From Pomphorhynchus laevis (lineage: Eukaryota > Acanthocephala > Palaeacanthocephala > Echinorhynchida > Pomphorhynchidae), in NCBI GenBank assembly GCA_012934845.2, contig WNNJ02002244.1:104286-168285 (forward strand): a stretch of 64,000 bases of DNA. The letters are read 5' to 3'. A program made the position numbers and the translations under genes. Positions 58,701 to 64,000 of this stretch are shown piece after piece; within the stretch, counting starts at the first letter, position 1; every line of letters begins with the position of its first letter. The notes beneath the pieces are model-generated. The model made no database searches, was not told the origin of the DNA, and saw nothing but the letters and a program-made list of their open reading frames with translations.

Positions 58701-59757
58701 TGTATATTATTAGATATTTTGTAAATATCAAATAATAAATTGGATATTTACAAAAAAAGATTTATCTATATGATTATTTTTTATAATTTGTATATTATTA
58801 GATATTTTGTAAATATCAAATAATAAATTGGATATTTACAAAAAAAAGATTTATCTACATGATTATTTTTTATAATTTGTATATTATTAGATATTTTGTA
58901 AATATCAAATAATAAATTGGATATTTACAAAAAAAGATTTATCTACATGATTTTTTTTATAATTTGTATATTATTAGATATTTTGTAAATATCAAATAAT
59001 AAATTGGATATTTACAAAAAAAGATTTATCTATATGATTATTTTTTATAATTTGTATATTATTAGATATTTTGTAAATATCAAATAATAAATTGGATATT
59101 TACAAAAAAAGATTTATCTATATGATTATTTTTTATAATTTGTATATTATTAGATATTTTGTAAATATCAAATAATAAATTGGATATTTACAAAAAAAGA
59201 TTTATCTATATGATTATTTTTTATAATTTGTATATTATATTGTAAGATATTTTGTAAATATCAAATAATAAATTGGATATTTACAAAAAAAGATTTATCT
59301 ACATGATTATTTTTTATAATTTGTATATTATTAGATATTTTGTAAATATCAAATAATAAATTGGATATTTACAAAAAAAGATTTATCTACATGATTATTT
59401 TTTATAATTTGTATATTATTAGATATTTTGTAAATATCAAATAATAAATTGGATATTTACAAAAAAAAGATTTATCTACATGATTATTTTTTATAATTTG
59501 TATATTATATTGTAAGATATTTTGTAAATATCAAATAATAAATTGGATATTTACAAAAAAAGATTTATCTATATGATTATTTTTTATAATTTGTATATTA
59601 TTAGATATTTTGTAAATATCAAATAATAAATTGGATATTTACAAAAAAAGATTTATCTATATGATTTTTTTATAATTTGTATATTATTAGATATTTTGTA
59701 AATATCAAATAATAAATTGGATATTTACAAAAAAAGATTTATCTATATGATTTTTTT
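52793..59757. repeat. 88-bp satellite array, about 79 copies
   Basis: Unit: GATATTTTGTAAATATC, AAATAATAAATTG, GATATTTACAAAAAAAGATT, TATCTATATGATTATTTTTT, ATAATTTGTATATTATTA. It contains a perfect 13-bp inverted repeat TTTTGTAAATATC / GATATTTACAAAA with a 13-nt loop. Variants are a C/T switch (CTATATG or CTACATG) and a 5-bp longer join (TTATATTGTAAG), the latter in five consecutive copies around 53570-53960 plus a few scattered ones. Confidence 0.98.
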
Positions 59758-60265
59758 ACACAGATACATGCAGATGGTAACAATCAAGGATACATGCAAA
59801 TTATAACAAAGTATACGGACTCAGACGGCGTCACGAAAATAAGAGTTATTACAATCAGTCGCAGGTTTGTTATAAAAAAATCTTTATGGAAGAATTATAA
59901 ATAATATACTTTGCATTAGAATAAGATACTAGATAGTTATTTCAGAGGAAATACATCATTTGCATGTATTCGGCCCCGCTGCTATGTTGGGTAGAGGAGT
60001 TAGGGGTCGAAACCTGATAGCATAGCAGTTCCTCCTGATGACCTCTAATTCTTATTCTGATACAACGTCTGTTATTTATTAGTCAATTCATAAAAATGAC
60101 GTTTATTTTAAATTTTATTTTTTATTTTTATTTTTTAACTTGATTAAAATTATAGAAAATCTAAAAACAATTATTAATTTTATTATTTAATTATTAAATT
60201 TTGATTTGGCATTATTATGTTTTGTTTATTTTATAATTATATAACAATACGTAGACTCAGTTAGC
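59758..60265 (+). mobile_element. PLE 3' end inserted in the 88-bp satellite
   Basis: The satellite breaks off inside its T-run and resumes at AATTTGTATATTATTAG. The insert starts with an unplaced 130 bp, then carries the PLE linker-to-tail part (CTTTGCATTAGAATAAGAT, CAGAGGAAATAC), the structured motif at 59981-60047 and the family end AATACGTAGACTCAGTTAGC. It is a 5'-truncated, late insertion. Confidence 0.82.
59981..60047 (+). other. PLE 3' structured motif, copy 3
   Basis: GCTATG 59981-59986 with CATAGC 60021-60026; TAGAGG 59992-59997 with CCTCTA 60042-60047, crossing the first helix; AGG..ACCT small hairpin around GGTCGAA. Confidence 0.6.
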
Positions 60266-60404
60266 TGATTTAATTTGTATATTATTAGATATTTTGTAAA
60301 TATCAAATAATAAATTGGATATTTACAAAAAAAGATTTATCTATATGATTATTTTTTATAATTTGTATATTATTAGATATTTTGTAAATATCAAATAATA
60401 AATT
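60266..60404. repeat. 88-bp satellite, remaining copies right of the PLE
   Basis: About one and a half units identical to the main array, proving that the PLE inserted into the array. Confidence 0.95.
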
Positions 60405-60491
60405 GAATTGATTGATCTCTTGAAATCACAAATATGTTGCCAAAACATTAAAAGTTGACAAGTTTTATATAAATTATTCTTTTTAATGTTC

Positions 60492-60582
60492 TCTATAATA
60501 AACATCGATACATTGAATAATAAATTGTGTAACAGATTTCTCAATTGACATTTTCTCTATAAACTCATATAATGTAGATATT
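60492..60582. repeat. Dispersed repeat, copy 2
   Basis: Matches 51228-51312 with a few substitutions. Confidence 0.8.
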
Positions 60583-61896
60583 TTAGTAGAAAAATTTTGA
60601 ACCAAATTAGCTGTAAACAGAAATTGTAATTCGAATTAAGTAGAATATAAAGCAATCACAACAGAGCAATCACAAAATAATAACAAAAAAGTATATTATT
60701 TTACATACGCTGTTCCAAGTAAAATGTTTACTGTTATTTAGAGATCATGTATACTAAAGTCATTAAATACGTTATGGTATTACGCCTTGGGGTATTCAGA
60801 TTATGCATTTTGGTAAGGAGCAATATTTTCACTAATATATTTTCTGGTAAAAGCATATTAGATTTACAATTTGTTCTTAAAATACTTTATCGTGTGTTAT
60901 TTTTTTATCAATTCGTGTAATCAAGAATTTCGCAACATAAAAATATTTGTAGAAAATAGAGACTTACTCTCACAACTTAGTCTAAATGACATGACAAATC
61001 CTGAAGCGGCATTATTTCTTTAAAATGTGGCAAGTTTTATCTGTAATATACTAAAGACACAGTCTCTTAAACAAATGCAAAAGCAAGTTTGCGAGAAGCA
61101 CGTCCCTGTATTGTACTATTAACTCCTAAAATAATCAACATCAAATTATCTTTTTGTCAATTAGGAAAATTGATATTTGTTTGCTGAATAAATATATATG
61201 TATTTGTCTGCATTTTAATCTTAGAACAGAAATTCTGAAACAAACAGACTGTACACTTTTAAAATCTTCTTTATCATTAATGTTAAAACGGATTTATTTG
61301 TATGAAGAAAATAAATTTACCTTGAAGCTTTAATATAAAAATCTTAGTATTTGAAGCCTAAAGTTAACTTTGTTATTTTAACACTTACTGAAGTTTATTA
61401 CTTTATTATAAGCAGTTGATATATTATATCACTTACTTTATTATAAGCAATTGCTAAGATTTTGTTGGAAACAGTCTTAAAAGAAAATTTTAGACCGCAA
61501 ACAATAATATATTCGATTTATAATATTATATTATTATTTATTTTGCGAAATGATATTATTTAAAATATTTTTAATAAGTTATTTTCAAACTTTCGCATGA
61601 TTATTATGATCATGTCTTTAATTGAAATTATTTTGGTAATTTTGAGTGTACGCCTCTTCAATCGTTGCCTTCAATCATTCAAAACATGAAGTTTGCTATC
61701 GCCAAAGATATCTTAAAAATAACTGGATTATTACAAAAATTTTGGTATAAAATTTCGATTATGACTTTGCATTTGAATTTTCGTTATTTTATAAAGCCCT
61801 GTTCATTGACTGAGTTATAATTAGAAACGAATGTCACAAGTGTTATCTTTTTCTTACTGAATAGATCAGTCAAATTGAAATTTCGTGTCTATAGGT
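60583..61896. other. AT-rich stretch, no gene established
   Basis: 60773-60811 reads ATG, then VLRLGVFRLCIL, and a good donor GTAAGG on the plus strand, which could be a first exon. On the minus strand TTACAG at about 61055 and GTAAGT at about 60967 frame a non-coding segment. Neither is supported further. Confidence 0.25.
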
Positions 61897-62048
61897 TACT
61901 TCTGCAAACAACATTAGCGACATTCTAAATTCTTCATCTGTAGATATTCAAGTTATTGGCGAATTAGAAATAGACTTCCCGAACTTTACTTCAACAAACA
62001 ACATTAGTTCGCTATTTGTCAACTTTAGCAATATTGCAAGCGAATGAA
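61897..62048 (+). CDS. Possible last exon of an unknown plus-strand gene
   Basis: After an acceptor-like CTATAG, 50 codons are open to TGA: VTSANNISDILNSSSVDIQV, later FTSTNNISSLFVNFSNIAS. It is rich in Asn-x-Ser/Thr sites and built of two similar halves (ANNISDIL and TNNISSLF). Codon use is less AT-skewed than the surroundings. No upstream exon could be joined with confidence, so this may be a chance frame. Confidence 0.25.
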
Positions 62049-63329
62049 GCTTGAAAAATAATTCAAGGTATTCTTCACTTCCGCATCAATTATAACATTC
62101 GTATTTAACGCTTATAAAACTCAATGATGCACATTTTTGTTCGCAAAGTAAAAAAACTGAAGTTTTAATTTGTAGTTTTCGAAATTAAATATAGAGAACT
62201 AAGCGAAAAAACTGAAAGTTTTTCATTGATAACTGGAAAACTGAAAGTTTTTCAAAGTATCATTGATATTTGTTGGTGGAATAACTACATACGCGAAATA
62301 TATAGATAATTTAGAGAAACTCTACATTCTTTAATAAGGAAACAATTTCAAGACGCTGCAACTGAAAAGCGTATGATGTACACGAAATCTTAATGACGAT
62401 TTATTATTTATTATTTAATTATATAAATTTAATTACGTGATGTCTTTTGCTATTTAAATAACTTTTGTCTGAATTTCAATAAATTTTGTAGGCGGAATAT
62501 ATGGATTTAATTCTGCTCCTTTCAGGTTTCAATCTTGTACTGTAAATCACTCCAAATCGGTAAATGTTTGTTACGGAATTAAATTATTTAACGAACAATT
62601 ACCGGAATGAAATTTAATTGAGATTTGAAATTGTTTGTTATCATGTTTTGTGATACTTAATGAAACAATATTGAAATATTTACTTGCCGCAAACCCTAAA
62701 AAGAAATTTTTAAATAAAATCGTTAAGGCATTAGAGGTATTGATTTATATAAAAGTTTGATTTCATTTTACTATTTTTCAATGATCATCTGGAGAGCACG
62801 AGATAAAAGCTAACAAAATATTGTTTAGTTTGACATAAGTGTGATCAATTTTATATTTTAATTATTTTATCTAAATACACCGACCCATAGCTTAAACCCA
62901 GTATTAGCAACCGTTTAACGATATTATTCTCGTAATACCCATGTATTATTAATTTATACAATTAATATATATTGATATATAAATTATATATAAATATATA
63001 ACATATATTTATATTGATATATTTATAATATATACAATAGCTATATATTCAATTGTTCTCCAATCAAAATCAGTTTTCTTTCTGTTTATAATTTGCGAAC
63101 ATTTCAAAAGGCTCTGGCTATTAGCAGAGTTACTATGTTAGTTACGATAAAGTTTAAAGCTATTCAACACTTCAAATTTTATTAGGGATATCTAGTAATT
63201 TAATTAAGATAATTTTAAACTTTTTATAATAATTTTATATTTTATAATAATTATTTTTTCAAAGACTAAAATTTATTCAAATAACTAAAATTAAAGTAGT
63301 CAATATATGTTGTCACTTCTTATTCATCT
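62049..63329. other. AT-rich stretch, no gene seen
   Basis: Nothing recognised apart from an ATATATTGATATATA-like run at 62960-63045. Confidence 0.4.
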
Positions 63330-63612
63330 ATGCCTATCAAACGCCGGCCTGCTCTTCGGTGAGCGCGAGCCGCGAATGCACATCAATATGCAGCGCGCAA
63401 GATGGAGTCCGATAGTCTCTCGTTTATTTCGTGAGCATATGTTGCCATCCTATTTGTAGAGAGCTTGTCCGCGAGCCGTTGCAAAAACCTCGAAGTAGAC
63501 TTTTCGTCCCCGCCTAAGTAGGAGAGTACGATCGGGGAGAAATTTGCTCTCTCGATCAACGAGACACGCTCCGGGTATTTTGAGCACTTCCGCTGTTCGT
63601 GCTATTCTGAAT
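63330..63612 (-). pseudogene. Family X C-terminal nuclease-like domain relic, second copy
   Basis: The minus strand reads HERQRKCSKYPERVSLIERA, FSPIVLSYLGGDEKSTSRFL and QRLADKLSTNRMATYA, the same block order as at 31.75 kb and clearly higher in GC than its flanks. It is a truncated, broken relic with only the C-terminal domain present. The region just upstream of the tRNA locus may have been a favoured landing site. Confidence 0.65.
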
Positions 63613-63709
63613 AAATTTGAAATAAATATTTTTGAAATAAATGTTCCATGGTATTAACCAATTTTCAACTAATTATAATAATTAATAATAAATAATAATA
63701 TGTGAATTA

Positions 63710-63762
63710 GTTTGCGTAGACCAAATGAATAAACTGTCTGACTTCGAATATTATTCTGAATA
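63710..63762 (+). pseudogene. Decayed tRNA-Arg twin
   Basis: Aligns with the intact tRNA from its first base through the anticodon loop (GCGTAGACCAAATGAATAAA, TGTCTGACTTCG) and then decays. Its upstream flank (ATGTTCCATGGTATTAACCA) also matches that of the intact gene (63804 onwards), so the locus was tandemly duplicated. Confidence 0.75.
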
Positions 63763-63882
63763 TGAAACTTTATTATTTAAATATAAAGTTCAGGTTAATT
63801 AAAATGTTCCATTGTATCAATTAATTTTCAATTAAAGAATATATTAATAAGTGTTAGTTGTAACTTTAACACATAGCAATAA

Positions 63883-63955
63883 GTCCGCGTGGCCTAATGG
63901 ATAAGGTGTCTGACTTCGGATCAGAAGATTGCAGGTTCGAGTCCTGCCGCGGACG
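63883..63955 (+). tRNA. tRNA-Arg(TCG)
   Basis: Complete 73-nt cloverleaf: acceptor GTCCGCG / CGCGGAC with discriminator G, D-arm GGCCTAATGGATAAGG, anticodon stem TCTGA / TCAGA around loop CTTCGGA (anticodon TCG), T-arm GCAGG-TTCGAGT-CCTGC. A-box and B-box (GGTTCGAGTCC) are intact. No intron. Confidence 0.97.
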
Positions 63956-64000
63956 GATAGAGATGAAGTTAATTGGTAGAAAATTTTATTTAGTTATAAC

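Noticed and set aside
52793-59757. CRISPR-like array
   Set aside because: There are no unique spacers; the whole 88-bp unit is repeated, so it is satellite DNA.
60965-61055. Minus-strand exon between TTACAG and GTAAGT
   Set aside because: All three frames have stops; without transcript data it cannot be told from chance splice-like signals.

Overview
The window is AT-rich animal DNA. The evidence for an animal nuclear genome is a 17-exon extended-synaptotagmin (E-Syt) gene, a eukaryotic tRNA-Arg, CR1/L2-type LINEs, Penelope-like elements (PLEs), a hammerhead ribozyme and large satellites. Nothing here fixes the phylum; a compact-intron invertebrate is my best guess.

Layout. 0-5.3 kb holds a structured non-coding element with a near-perfect type I hammerhead ribozyme and a rearranged PLE block with a GIY-YIG endonuclease. 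5.3-9.7 kb is a nearly full-length LINE on the minus strand. From 11.2 to about 44.25 kb one host gene occupies the minus strand. I assembled it by splice sites, reading phase and homology: 17 coding exons, 1,743 nt, 580 residues, with an N-terminal membrane hairpin, an SMP lipid-transfer domain, C2A, C2B and a short tail. Five introns are 46-54 bp. The others are long because they hold minisatellites, LINE and PLE copies, a fold-back element and relics of another retroelement. Two partial duplications inside the gene could alter its transcripts. One is a 103-bp duplication that created a 31-nt 5'-UTR micro-exon. The other is a repeated C2A exon start joined to an open Cys/His-rich reading frame that would make an alternative last exon.

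From 44.6 kb rightwards the DNA is mostly repeats: a 147-bp tandem array just upstream of the E-Syt 5' end, a 3-kb element with 134-bp inverted ends holding nine copies of a ~295-bp satellite, and a 7-kb array of ~79 copies of an 88-bp satellite whose unit contains a 13-bp hairpin, interrupted by a PLE 3' end. The last 700 bp carry a relic nuclease-like domain and a tRNA-Arg(TCG) beside a decayed tandem twin.

How the parts relate: E-Syt proteins tether the ER to the plasma membrane and move lipids through the SMP domain. C2A keeps its calcium-binding aspartates here and C2B has lost most of them. Everything else is selfish or structural DNA that lives in or beside this gene.
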